64,000 nt of DNA from Golubevia sp. BC0850 (Eukaryota > Basidiomycota > Exobasidiomycetes > Golubeviales > Golubeviaceae): contig JAAVVG010000002.1 in the NCBI GenBank assembly GCA_012976225.1, positions 186,001 to 250,000 on the forward strand, in the 5' to 3' direction. How positions within the stretch are numbered: position 1 is the first letter of the stretch; every line of letters starts with the position of its first letter. Under the pieces are notes generated by a model. That model was not told where the DNA came from. It worked only from the letters and a program-made list of their open reading frames with translations, and searched no databases. The position numbers and the translations under genes were made by a program. This document shows, piece after piece, positions 1 to 10,786 of this stretch.

Positions 1-2
1 AT

Positions 3-248
3 CCATTAGATCCATATGGTTATAGAGCCTTGGCGGGTCCAACTCTTTTACCTTCTCATGCCACTTACTTAGAAGAAAGGAGGAGAGAAAGATCTAGAGC
101 TAGACAACTTAGGAACCTGTTTAGACTGATTTTGGCTCTGATTGGATTGTTGGTTTTGGTATTATTGGGGGTTGGAGGGGTCAAATGGGTGGTCGATTGG
201 AGGAATAGGGAAAAGACTTTGATGGGGAGGTGGGTTTTGGCAGTTTGA
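3..248 (+). CDS. 3' end of a gene for a single-pass membrane protein (partial)
   Basis: An open frame enters from the left edge and stops at TGA 246-248, so only the last 81 codons are visible. Visible residues include an Arg/Glu-rich stretch (EERRRERSRARQ) followed by one strongly hydrophobic segment (LFRLILALIGLLVLVLLGVG) and a short basic tail. This is the pattern of a C-terminal membrane anchor with positive charges on the preceding side. I do not recognise the family. The first methionine is not in the window. A donor-like site could exist near the end, but no continuation is obvious. Moderate confidence that it codes; function unknown. Confidence 0.45.
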   Translation, partial: PLDPYGYRALAGPTLLPSHATYLEERRRERSRARQLRNLFRLILALIGLLVLVLLGVGGVKWVVDWRNREKTLMGRWVLAV

Positions 249-617
249 TCCAACATCTGTTTCTAGCCTCTTGGAAGCATTTATCAGACTTTCAAAATTT
301 CTTTAAAGAATTATGAGGTCCATCAAATTCTCAAATCCTGCTCCTAGTCTTATCCAATTTCTTCCAAATTTCACAAACCTTCTCGCGACGTCGTTTTCTC
401 TCTCAACAACAATCCTTTTTCTCAAAATTAACAAACTTCATCATCTTTCTTTTCACTTTCTTGAACAATGGCCATTCATTCTCTCATTATGTAACATTTC
501 TCAAGTTTACCGGATCGAACTTCACTCTTTGTCTCTTAATTCACATTTTTCGACTTCCAAGCTCTTCGCTTTGCTTTGTATCTTTCTTCTTTTTCATGAA
601 TCAATGAATTAACTCAA
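249..617. other. Intergenic, HRQ1 upstream region
   Basis: AT- and pyrimidine-rich sequence between the left partial gene and the HRQ1 leader. A 99-codon frame at 313-612 is compositionally unlike the neighbouring exons (runs of Leu/Phe/Ser from T-rich DNA), and I do not call it. It probably holds the HRQ1 promoter. Confidence 0.4.
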
Positions 618-683
618 ATGCCTGTCCGATTATTCTCGCTTTGCCACAGCACAAGTCGCGGTTACGCGTCAAGTCAAGAGTAA
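618..683 (+). promoter_or_regulatory. Upstream ORF in the HRQ1 leader
   Basis: A 21-codon ORF starts at ATG 618, in the same frame as the HRQ1 start at 726, and stops at TAA 681. Its product reads like a mitochondrial presequence (MPVRLFSLCHSTSRGYASSQ: basic, Ser-rich, no acidic residue until the last codon). It may lower translation of HRQ1. A GT..AG pair at 680-709 would remove the stop and keep frame, but 30 nt is below normal intron length. Confidence 0.3.
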
Positions 684-725
684 TTCTACTGGTCCTTCTT
701 CCTTCTCAGACATGTCATCTGCTTG

Positions 726-3700
726 ATGGCAGAATCCCACAGCAGCTCATCCAATACGTCCAACTCAAATTCACTTTCTCAATCCAATTCCAACCCAATT
801 GGAGCAGGATGGGATTCAAGCAGCTTCAGAACAGATGAGCAACCAAAAACACCTCAACCCTCCACCTCTTCTTCTTCTTCTACCAAGCCTGTAAGGGTCA
901 CCGAATTCACTTCAAGAGCAAAGGAACTTTTGAACAAAGTCAAAGGTAGAAGTAATGGTGGGAGGGATCCAAGCAAATTCTTCGTTCCGGAAGAGGAAGA
1001 TCCGTCAGCAAAGAGAAGGTGGAAAGCTAGTAGGAACGCTTCAGCCAAGGTGGCTGCCTTCTCTGCTGGGAATCCTGATCAGAATACTAGAGGCAAGGTC
1101 ATCAAGGCAAGTGAGAAGAAGAAGGAGACGCAGGGGGAAGGAGAGGGAGAGGTGCCAGAGGCTATAGAGAGAGCAAAGGGAAAGGGAATGCAGAAGGACA
1201 TGGAAGACTCCAGTCTCAATTCAAGCTCAAGAACTGCTGTTCAAATATATTCCTCGATTGGAGCTGCGCTGCAATCCGATCTTCATCTGGATCAAAGGCA
1301 GCAGGCCTCTTCAGAGGAATCCCTCTTCAATCCCACTTCAACTACGCCTCCTCCTCATTCCAAACGGAAACGATCTACCTCTGTAGAACGAGAAGAGTTT
1401 GAACCTCAAAACCAACCCATAACAAAACAGAAAGGGAAAGGGAAAGGAAGAGGGAAGGGGAAAGCCTCCTCCAAGCCGACAGAGAAAGTCGAACCTCTGA
1501 CTGAAGGACAAGTGCTGGGTGTTGAAGGATACGAGGGTACTCCTCCTCCTCTGGTCAGAGATTTCGAGTGGCCTGAGCATTTCATAATGTTGGAGAAGAC
1601 TTTCAAGGTGAGAGAGAAGCGTCAAGAGAGCCTAATTGCTCTCAACCTTTTCTGACGTCAGGTGTGCTCATTCACATCTTCCTATTTACCACAATCATTA
1701 TCGACCAATACAGGCCATCAACACAGTCTATGTCTTCTGTCAATCCCGGAAACACATGTCAACCACTTTCGAGACGATGAAATCAAGTGTGGAAGGTTTG
1801 ATCAAGAGAGAGCTTTTGATTTTTGATCTGGTCCAAATCAAGACCTTGTGTCCAGATTTAATCAAGTTGGCTTACGTTGATCTAGACTCTTTAGATATCG
1901 CTCTGGACGGTCAGCGATCTAACGAACCAGTAGACCAGGAGAAGGAGAAGTACAATTCGGATAGAAATCTCTTTAGAAAGAAAGGGAAGGGAAGGGAAGA
2001 ACCTCAAGTCGATATTTACGAACAAGCTATGAATGACATTCAATCTGGAGGTGGACTGCATCTCCCTGGAAGGAGAAGTTTTGGTTCTTCCGGAGCTTAC
2101 AATCCAGACAGTATGAATAACTCTGGTTTAGGAATCGGGTCCAGTTCTTCTCACGGAGGAGGATGGAGAGATGATGCTGAAGATGAAACGGACGAGAATC
2201 AAGAAAGAACTTTCTGGATGAATTCAGATCAGTCAGTTCAAGCTGAGATCACTAAGGTCAGAGACGAACATGTTCTTCTCTTCGAGTTTAACGATGGAAC
2301 TGTCATGGGCGGTCCGAAGGCTAGAAGACCTAACAGGCCCAGAATGATGAGAGGTCCTAACAGAAATGAGAAGAAGTGAGTCAGAACATTTTGAATTTCT
2401 TCCTTCTCTCTCCCATTAACATCGCATTTCTTTCGTTTACACCTTCGCAGATCGAAAGGTCCTCTTAGCGGAACTCCATCGAACGCTTCCATGCAGAAGC
2501 TGATCGCCAAAAGGAACTTCAAATTCGAACAGGCAGTAATCGAACTTCTCCTGGCCTGCTGCGCTAAAGATGAGGATCCAGTTCAGCTACTCGACGAAGC
2601 AGCTCGAGATCACGTTCCCGTCAATCCTCAGACCGCTTCCAAATCAACTGATGAATCACCTCAAAAGAAAAAAATCAGACTCAAATATCTAATGTCAAAC
2701 CCTCAAGATAGACCTCCGATCTCTGAAGTGATCGAGGAGATGAGTGTTCAACCTTGGTGGAAAGAACAAATCGTTCCAGGAGGCAGAAGAACCATAGAAT
2801 CTAGGACTTCCAAGTACGAAGGATTGAACTTTCTTTTGTCTCAAGAAATGGTCAATGCTCTTTGGATCACTTCAGAGATTGAAGAATTCTACTCTCATCA
2901 AGCCGAAGCTCTCAACGCCTTGGAGGAAGGATCCAACGTCATCGTCTCGACCTCTACTTCATCTGGAAAATCTCTGATTTACCAGATCCCGGTGTTGAGA
3001 GCTCTCGAGCAAGATTCCAGTGCGACCGCTCTCTACATCTTCCCCACCAAAGCTCTGGCTCAAGATCAAAGGCGGTCGTTGCAGAACCTCCTCAACGCTC
3101 ACGAGGGACTGGAAGAAACCTTCGTCGCCACCTACGATGGAGATACGGACAAGGAGCTGAGACAAGGTATCAGAGAGAAAGCAAACGTCATCTTCACCAA
3201 TCCAGACATGCTTCATCAAAGTCTACTACCATCTGAAGACGCTTGGAGAAGGTTTCTTCGAGGTCTGAGATTCGTCGTCGTAGATGAACTTCACTCTTAC
3301 AATGGACTCTTCGGAACTCATGTCTCTTTTATCATGAGAAGATTGAGAAGGATGTGCTCTGCTCTCGGGAACGACGAGGTTCAATTCGTTAGTTGCTCAG
3401 CTACTGTCTCGAATCCGAAGGAACACATGCAGACTCTCTTTGGGGTGGAAGACGTGAAGGTAGTTACTGAAGACGGATCTCCTTCTGGTCAAAAGGAATG
3501 GGTCATCTACAATCCTCCATACATCGATGAGGACGACAAAGGTCAAGGAAGAGTCTCTACCTACTCTGAAGTCTCCAGAGTCTTCCGTCATCTCATAGAA
3601 AGAGGTGTGAGAACGATCATCTTCACAAAGGTTAGAAGAACCTGTGAAATGGTTATGAGACAGGTTAAAGAAGATTTGCTCTTGGAGAACAGACATGATA

Positions 3701-5295
3701 TTTTGGATAAGGTGATGTCTTACAGATCCGGTTATTCTCCTCAAGATAGAAGGAAGATCGAAACTGACATGTTCAAAGGCTCTTTACTTGGAATCGTGGC
3801 TACATCTGCTCTGGAGCTAGGAATCGATATTGGAACTCTAGATGCTGTCATCATGCTCGGGTTTCCATATTCCATCTCAAGTCTTAGACAACAAGCTGGT
3901 AGAGCTGGTAGAAGACAGAAGGATTCTTTGGCGATGCTCATAGGGGACCCTTTCCCTATGGATCAATTCTACATGAACAACCCGGATCAAGTCTTCAATC
4001 AACCCGACGCTGCTCTGGCAGTCGATCTCTCGAACGACTTCATCTTAGAAGCGCACCTTCAATGTGCAGCTCAGGAAATGCCAGTCCACCCGTCTGATGA
4101 CCTCGTCTACTTTGGGAGTTCGCTTCAAGATCTCTGCAAGACTCGACTGGAAGCTGACGGAGACGGATTTTATCACTGCAGAGCCGAACTGAGACCCAAT
4201 CCGAGTAAAGCAGTGGCAATCAGAGGAGCTAGACAGGATTCCTACACCTACATCGATGACACTCCTGGAAGGAGATCAGGTCCGAAAGTGATGGAAGAGG
4301 TCGAATTGGAGAGAGCCATCTTCGAGGCCTTCCAAGGAGCAGTCTTCATGCATCAAGGGTCTTCCTTCATCTGTCATGAGATCTGTCATGAACGTAGAAT
4401 CGCAAGGATGGTTCAAGCAAACGTCAACTTTCACACTCGACCAATAGATCGAACTTCTACGGACGCAGTCGAAACCTACCGAGTCAGATCTCTCTCGAAC
4501 TGCCAAGCCAGAGCCTACTATGGGAAGGTCACGATCTCTTCTCACGTCTACGGATACTACAAGGTGGACAAAAGAGCCAACGTCTTGGACACGGTGAATT
4601 TGGACACTCCTCCTTTCATCAGACACACCAAAGGCTGTTGGTTGGACGTCCCTCTCTGGATCGTAGAAGAATTGATGCTCAAGACGATCAATGCTGCTGC
4701 TGCGATCCATGCAACCGAACACGCTATACTCAGTTTAACTCCGATTTTCGTAGTCTCTGCCACCGGAGAGGTCAAAACGGAATGCAAGATCGCAGACAGG
4801 GAATTGACAGACAAGCCGACTTCAAGAAAGAGACCTGCTAGACTGATCTTCTATGACCAGCCAGGTCAAAATGGAGGAATCTGCAACAAAGCTTTCGAAC
4901 ATCTAGATGGTCTTCTTCGAATCGCTTTAGCGGTCATAGAGAACTGCACGTGCTTGGACGGTTGTCCTTCTTGCGTAGCTTCTTCCACCTGCGCTTACGC
5001 AAACGTAGTCACTTCAAAAGTGGGAGCCAAAGCTGTTCTGAGAGGTCTGGTTGGAAAGGAACTGTTTGATCCGGATCTGCCTCAACAGAACGAACTTGGG
5101 AATGCCGCCATCAGTCTTGAGAGGTCTGGTCTGATGGCGGGAGAGGTGGTGCCTGGTTCTCAAATAGTTGAAAACTTCGTCGAAGCAATCCCTCCCTCGA
5201 TGCAAGCTCTAGAAGAAAGGATCACTGGCTCTACTCAGCTACCCGCTGCTCCGCGCTTCGAAGGTCCGATGACTTACGAAGAATCTGAAGCTTGA
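726..5295 (+). CDS. HRQ1: ATP-dependent 3'-5' DNA helicase Hrq1 (RecQ4-like)
   Basis: Exons 726-1607, 1714-2375 and 2451-5295 join in phase to give 1462 residues. Hrq1 is the fungal homologue of RecQ4, acting in nuclear interstrand-crosslink repair and telomere maintenance. Visible motifs: Walker A TSSGKS near residue 685, the DExH-type box DELH near 791, motif III SCSAT, and the helicase C core with QQAGRAGRRQ near 994. The C-terminal DUF1998/MrfA-like region holds a four-Cys cluster (CTCLDGCPSC...C) near 1346. The segment after intron 1 (NTVYVFCQSRKHM) is the conserved Hrq1 N-terminal block. The first about 290 residues are low-complexity Ser/Lys/Gly and poorly conserved, which makes the protein longer than yeast Hrq1. 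The start is ATG 726, preceded by a uORF. The box is DELH rather than the more usual DEAH/DECH, so Hrq1 family membership rests on the whole pattern. Confidence 0.93.
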
Positions 5296-5677
5296 GGGAA
5301 GGTGTTGATGCTGTTGAAATCACACATTTTGTGACCTGTTTCTTGGCCGGGGTGTCCCTCGATTGTAATTCTATTTCTTCTCGCATTCCATTCATGATCG
5401 TACCCAGTCCCCTTTAGGAGAGATCCTTCGCATCTGGACCAGGAGAAGCAAGTTCTGACTGTCAGCCACAGGGTTGAGAAGAGGAAGTAGCTATAGCTAC
5501 ATAGCTAGCACAAGAGTAGAGAAGATTATCAGGCCTCAGAGTCAAAAGTACGAACTGTCTCATTTTCTAGATGTGTCAGGCAAAGATGCGATTACAAAGG
5601 ATAGCTCTTCTTCCTGCCCCTCGCCCATCACTCCGAATCTTCCTCTACCAACCATCTTATCCCACGCCAATTTCCCT
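5296..5677. other. Convergent 3' intergenic region HRQ1/NDUFA9
   Basis: Holds the 3' ends of two converging genes. No ORF with coding character and no RNA gene was seen. Confidence 0.4.
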
Positions 5678-7442
5678 TTAATCTACAACCTTGTACTTGC
5701 GATTTTTATTTAATCTCAAACCAGAAGTTTCGTGAGGAGTTTCAAAGTAAAGATTAGATCTGTATCTTCTCAAATAAACCACCGCAACGTCTTCCAGATG
5801 ATCAGGAGTGATACCTAAATCCTTGAAACCAAGAGTTCCCTCTGCGTCCTGTAAATCATCATTGTATCTTCTAGTAACTTCATCTGGGCTTAACATTGGC
5901 CACCAGACCAAATCTCCAAGTTTAGCTGCTCCCATCATGACCGCTTTTGGAACATTAAGACCTGGTCTAACAATCTTGTTGAAAGTCATAGCTTGAACTA
6001 AAGCCATCATTTCGTTCACTGTGTAGGTCTTTGGTCCTCCTAATGAGAAAGTCTGTCCCATTGTTGAAAGATCTGCTTCGAGCATGATTTCTAAGGCGTG
6101 AGCTACATCTAGGGAATGAACTGGACGTAGTTTTGTCTGTCCGTAGTTGACTCTCCAAGTCATTGGCCAGGCTGAAGGAGTCGGTGAAAGGAGAGAAGAA
6201 GTGGGGGAAATGGAGGTCATCACATCAGTCTATCTTTCGAGCTTCGAATCTATGCGCTTTTCCAAATCTCCGCGACTCCCTTCTATCATCTAGCTTGCTA
6301 ATTTGCGGAATCTCAAAGATTTGTGAAACCACTCCCGCCTCTTTCTTCCCCACCGCCCACTGTCCTTGCATTGCTCTCAAAGAACCACTCACAAGCCATC
6401 TGATTTAATAACCTATCCTCGTGTCCAAACATAGGACCAGGTCTAACAATAGTAGCACCTTCAAAAGCCTTCTTGACAGCCTGTTCTCCTTCAAACTTGC
6501 TCTTCAAGAACTTTGATTCGGAGTCTTCAGTGGCGTTTAAATGAGAAACGTGAATTAGACGGGAAACTCCAGCGGATTCTGCGATGTCTGCGATTCTACG
6601 AGCTCCTTCTACGTTGACTGAGTTGAAGTCGAAGTTCCTGGAAGATTAAGGGATTCAGAGGTAGAATGAAGGACAAAGGTGACGGCAAGAGAGAGAAGGA
6701 CAAGGTCAACAAGGAGAAGGAGGAAGGGTTTGAGTGGGACAAGATTTAGAAAGATAAATTAGCTTTCGATGAGACTCACTTTGTCTCGTAATGGCGACCA
6801 GTTAGATTGTATACTACATCTGAATGACGAAGACACTCTTCGATCTGATCATCTGAGCGTAGATCCCATTCCTAGAGGAGAGGAAGGTGGGTGAGTGTGA
6901 GAGGTGGGATCAGTCCCGATTGGGTTCAGACAGCCCTCATTTTACAGACTCTAAAGCTGTTCTGACTCTCAAGGTCTTCCCAAATCGGCAAGCAAGCTTC
7001 ACAAAGTCAAGCTCTCCAGCTCCAAGGCAGCAGCATCTTCCTGTCTCCTCCTGTCCTCTCGCTTTCCCGCCTGACTACACGATTAAGTTGCACTAACCAT
7101 AGGAACTACCTGACCCAAATCCCCCATTAGTTTCAGATGTCTCTTCTCATCTTCGTCTCTGTAAGGAACAATGACTTGAGTACCCTTTTGAGCCAATCGA
7201 TTGACAACGTATCTTCCCAAGAAACCCGTGCAACCAAAGACGGTAGCTACGTGACCAGAGACTGAAGATCTACCTCCACCATAAGGACCTGAAGAAATGA
7301 TTGGTTTCCCGGTTTTGCGTTTGATGGAAAGATCGTGAAGTGAGCGAGTGGATGAGATGGTAGAAGTTGAAGGTAGTAGAGAAGACGAGAGACTTCTTGT
7401 GGTTGACCTTGTCAAGGAGCTTGAGACTGAAAGCGAGGCCAT
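5678..7442 (-). CDS. NDUFA9: Complex I 39-40 kDa subunit (NDUFA9 / NUO-40)
   Basis: Exons 7442-7098, 6871-6780, 6637-6393 and 6171-5678 join in phase to 391 residues, the usual length. It is a non-catalytic subunit of mitochondrial NADH:ubiquinone oxidoreductase, related to short-chain dehydrogenases, and binds NADPH in the matrix arm. The N-terminus is a Ser/Arg-rich presequence. The NAD(P)-binding turn reads [16 protein letters not shown]. Family blocks [33 protein letters not shown] and [13 protein letters not shown] follow in order and cross introns at the expected places. The introns (226, 142 and 221 nt) are longer than most in the window. The neighbour HRQ1 converges on it. Identification is firm; exon borders use GTTAGT, GTGAGT and GTGAGT donors. 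Confidence 0.95.
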
Positions 7443-8184
7443 TATGAGGTGTTGTGCAGCTTTCTTAAATCACTCCCAATTCAATGTAGGCGTTCCAAGA
7501 GAGTGTTATGTGAGGTGTGACAAGTTGGAATCTCGAGAGCTGCCATTGGTTCGATGTCGACTGTACTCGATCTTGAGCACATCGAGCACACCGGCCTCAC
7601 CTCCTCCCTCACCTATCTCTTCCTTCAATTTTGAAATTGACCATTTTTTGCAGAAAAAAATCTATCCACACATCATTCAATGACTTAGGAAGTGAAGTGC
7701 CCATATGTAGGAAGGCGGTATCATCCTCGCCTCCTCTACAACCACCTACTACCTCCATCTTTCAGATCCGCGTTCTAGGCGGTTGGAACCTTTGAGGGCG
7801 TATCAAAAGTCTTCAAGTTTCGAATTGTTCCCTTGCTCGAATTTGAAGCCGTGGACAAACTTGAGAGATTAGGTCAGACTGTTGATGGAGAGAGAAGCCG
7901 TGGAGAATTTTCTCAAACTGGTGGCAGCTCCTTTCCTTCAAAAGGTCCTTCTTTCCATTTTTTTCTTTCCTTCCTTCTTCCTTCCCGACATCTACAATCA
8001 ACCAACATATCTCTTCGTGAGTTCTCCTCTTTCTCTTTTCTCTCGGGCTTATTGGCTGACTAATTTTTCTCGTTCTGCGAACATTTCCTCATTCATTTCC
8101 TTTCTTTAGTCTATCGAGATCAATTCCAAGAACCACAATCAAGTACACCAACTCTCTTTCAAACCCTTATCTTGAAGAACAAAA
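7443..8184. promoter_or_regulatory. Divergent promoter region NDUFA9 / GMC oxidoreductase
   Basis: A 742 bp region between two outward-pointing starts. It holds T/C-rich tracts (about 7945-8110) typical of fungal leaders. No gene is supported; the small frames here are low-complexity Ser/Phe/Leu. Confidence 0.4.
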
Positions 8185-10424
8185 ATGTCTGCTAAGAAAG
8201 TACCCGGATTGAAAAAGGACTCGGACGCAGTTCATGGACAGACAGTCACTCCTCCCTCTCACCCTACTACCTCTCATGCGAGTGCCTCAGCACGAGCCAG
8301 ATTGGCTTCCCTCGCCTCCCATCTACTTCCATCTTCTGCGAAGGAGCAAATCTTCGACTACGTGATCGTTGGAGGTGGCAGTGAGTATCGCCTTTTCTTC
8401 GATCTCTCTCTTTGGTTTCCAAAACTGACCGAACTCTTCTCTCCCTCTCCTGTAGCTGCTGGTGCCGTCATTGCCAACAGATTGACTGAAGATCGAGATG
8501 TCAGTGTAGCTGTTATCGAAGGTGGTCCTTCTGATATCGGTGAAGATCGGTGAGTAACTACTCTTTCTGAGGGGATTGAGTGCTATGAAGCTGATCCTGT
8601 CCTAATCCTTCATTTTGCTCCTCTTTCTCTCGATCCTCAGTGTTCTCGATCTAGCTAGATGGTTAGAACTACTAGATTCTGACTTGGACTACAAGTACCC
8701 AAGTGAGTCCCATTCAACTACCTCTCTCAATCCATCTTTCCATTGGTCGCGTGATCTTTCGTTTAGCTAACCTCTCAACCTTAACCACCCTTTGCCTCCT
8801 CCTCCAGCTACTGAACAGCCAAGAGGGAATTCTCACATCCTACATTCGCGAGCCAGAGTTCTAGGAGGATGTTCATCTCACAACACTTTAATCTCTTTCA
8901 GACCTCTAAATGCCGATCTAGATGACTGGGCTGCCAATCGAGGATGTCCATCTTGGTCTTCCAAACAATTCCAACCTTACGGGGATCGTTTGAAGATGAA
9001 CACTATTCCAGTAGGACCTCAGCAACGTAACCAAGTAGCCAGAGATTGGGTTCAGTCAGCTTCAAAAGCAACTGGAGCTCCAATCATCGATGGAATGAAC
9101 TCTCATATCGTTCACAGAAATGGTTTAGATGAAAGAGGTCCAACTGGTGAATCTGGAGTTGGATTCTTCGACATTTCTTACGATCCTTATGATGGAAGTA
9201 GATCAAGTGCTAGTGTAGCTTATCTCCATCCTATCATGAATGGACCTCACAAGAGAGGAAACTTACACCTCTTTTTGGAGACTTGGGCAAGTGAATTAAA
9301 ATTTGATCAGAAAGATGATAAGAGAATCAGATCGGTTAATGTTAAGACGAAGTTGGGTTTGGAAAAGACTTTGACTGCTAGGAGAGAAGTCATTCTCTGT
9401 GCTGGTGCAATTGATACTCCAAGGTTAATGCTTCTTTCTGGTTTAGGTCCAAAGAATGAGTTGGAGAAATTGGGGATCAAATCTCAACACGATCTTCCGG
9501 GTGTTGGTGAGAACCTACAAGACCACCCAGAGAGCATCATCATGGTGAGTTTCGAAAGGCATGGAGAAGAGAAGCGAGATTGTTCTCTTCGAAGCTGACA
9601 CGATTTCTTTCTTCCCTTGTCATCTAGTGGGAGACAGAAGCTACTCCTCCAGAGACCGTCATGTCCTCCGACGCTGGATTGTTCATGAGAACTCTTCCAC
9701 ATGATACCGAACCTTTCCATCATCCAGGACCAGACACGATGTGGCACATCTATCAAGTTCCATTCGCCGACAACACGACTAGAGTAGGATACGAACGACC
9801 TGATCACGCTATCTGCATGACTCCAAACATCGCCAGATCTCAAGGAAGAGGAAAGCTATCTCTCAAGAATAACAACCCTCTAGAAAAACCTCTTTTAGAT
9901 TTCAAGTACTTCGAAGATCCAAATGATTACGACGCCAAGATTCTAGTCGAAGGAATGAAGATCGCCAGAAAGATCGCTCAACAAAGTCCTTTCAAAGAAC
10001 ATCTTTTAAGAGAAATCGCTCCAGGTCCAAAGGTCCAAACTGACGAAGAACTTTCAGAGTATGCTAGAAAGGTCTCTCATACTGTTTATCACCCTGCTGG
10101 AACTTGTAAGATGGGAATCCCAGAGAAAGACGACAAGGTTGTCTGTGATCAAAAGGATCTTAAGGTTGTTGGATTAAAAGGTCTTAGAGTCGTAGATGCA
10201 AGTGTTATGCCTACTCTACCTACCGTCAACCCTATGTTGACAGTTCTCATGATCGCCGAAAAAGCTGTGAGTAACCATTTCAATCTTGACAGCCAGCTTT
10301 GGAAGGGGGAACCTATCTTCTCGAACTCTCTCGCTGACCTTTCCATTTTCCTCCCTTTCCACAGGCTGAGCTTATTCGAAACGACGCTTGGAACAATGGC
10401 CTTCGTAAGACTGACTGGGCTTGA
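8185..10424 (+). CDS. GMC-family FAD oxidoreductase (choline-dehydrogenase-like)
   Basis: Six exons (8185-8380, 8456-8549, 8641-8702, 8808-9544, 9628-10266, 10365-10424) close in phase to 595 residues, typical for the glucose-methanol-choline family. Members oxidise primary alcohols using bound FAD. The ADP-binding fingerprint is VGGGTAGAVIANRL, split by intron 1, followed by AVIEGG. The GMC signature RVLGGCSSHN and the second signature around GAIDTPRLMLLSGLGP are present. The catalytic His lies in YHPAGTCKMG and the partner Asn in VNPMLTV near the C-terminus. There is no signal peptide or peroxisomal SKL; the protein ends KTDWA, so it is probably cytosolic. The substrate cannot be read from sequence; choline/aryl-alcohol type is only a guess. 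It converges on PRP24. Confidence 0.93.
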
Positions 10425-10786
10425 ACGTTTTAACGTTGGTCTTCATATTTCGTTTCTCGCTTCCAAGGTCCATTTCTCCGAAACAAAAAAAGACCCATCT
10501 GCTTTGCTCTAACTTATCTCCACCTAGATGCCACTTCTTTCTCTTCTCCACAGCCTCCTCTACACCTTGTTCAAACGCCCTTGAGTTCGCGATCTTCACT
10601 TTACAAGTTTACCTGTCTCATATCTTTCCCGTTCAATGTTTTGTAATTTTCCATTCTCTCTCAGTCAATCAATCAAAATTCAAAGTCAGTCAAACAAATC
10701 AGAACGGAAGAAAGGGGAGACAATTGAATTCGTGGATGTCTTTCTGTGAAGCTTTTGAAGTGAATCATTGCAAAACAATTTCACCG
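10425..10786. other. Convergent 3' intergenic region GMC/PRP24
   Basis: 3' untranslated sequence of two converging genes. Overlapping frames here are pyrimidine-rich and not coding-like. Confidence 0.4.
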
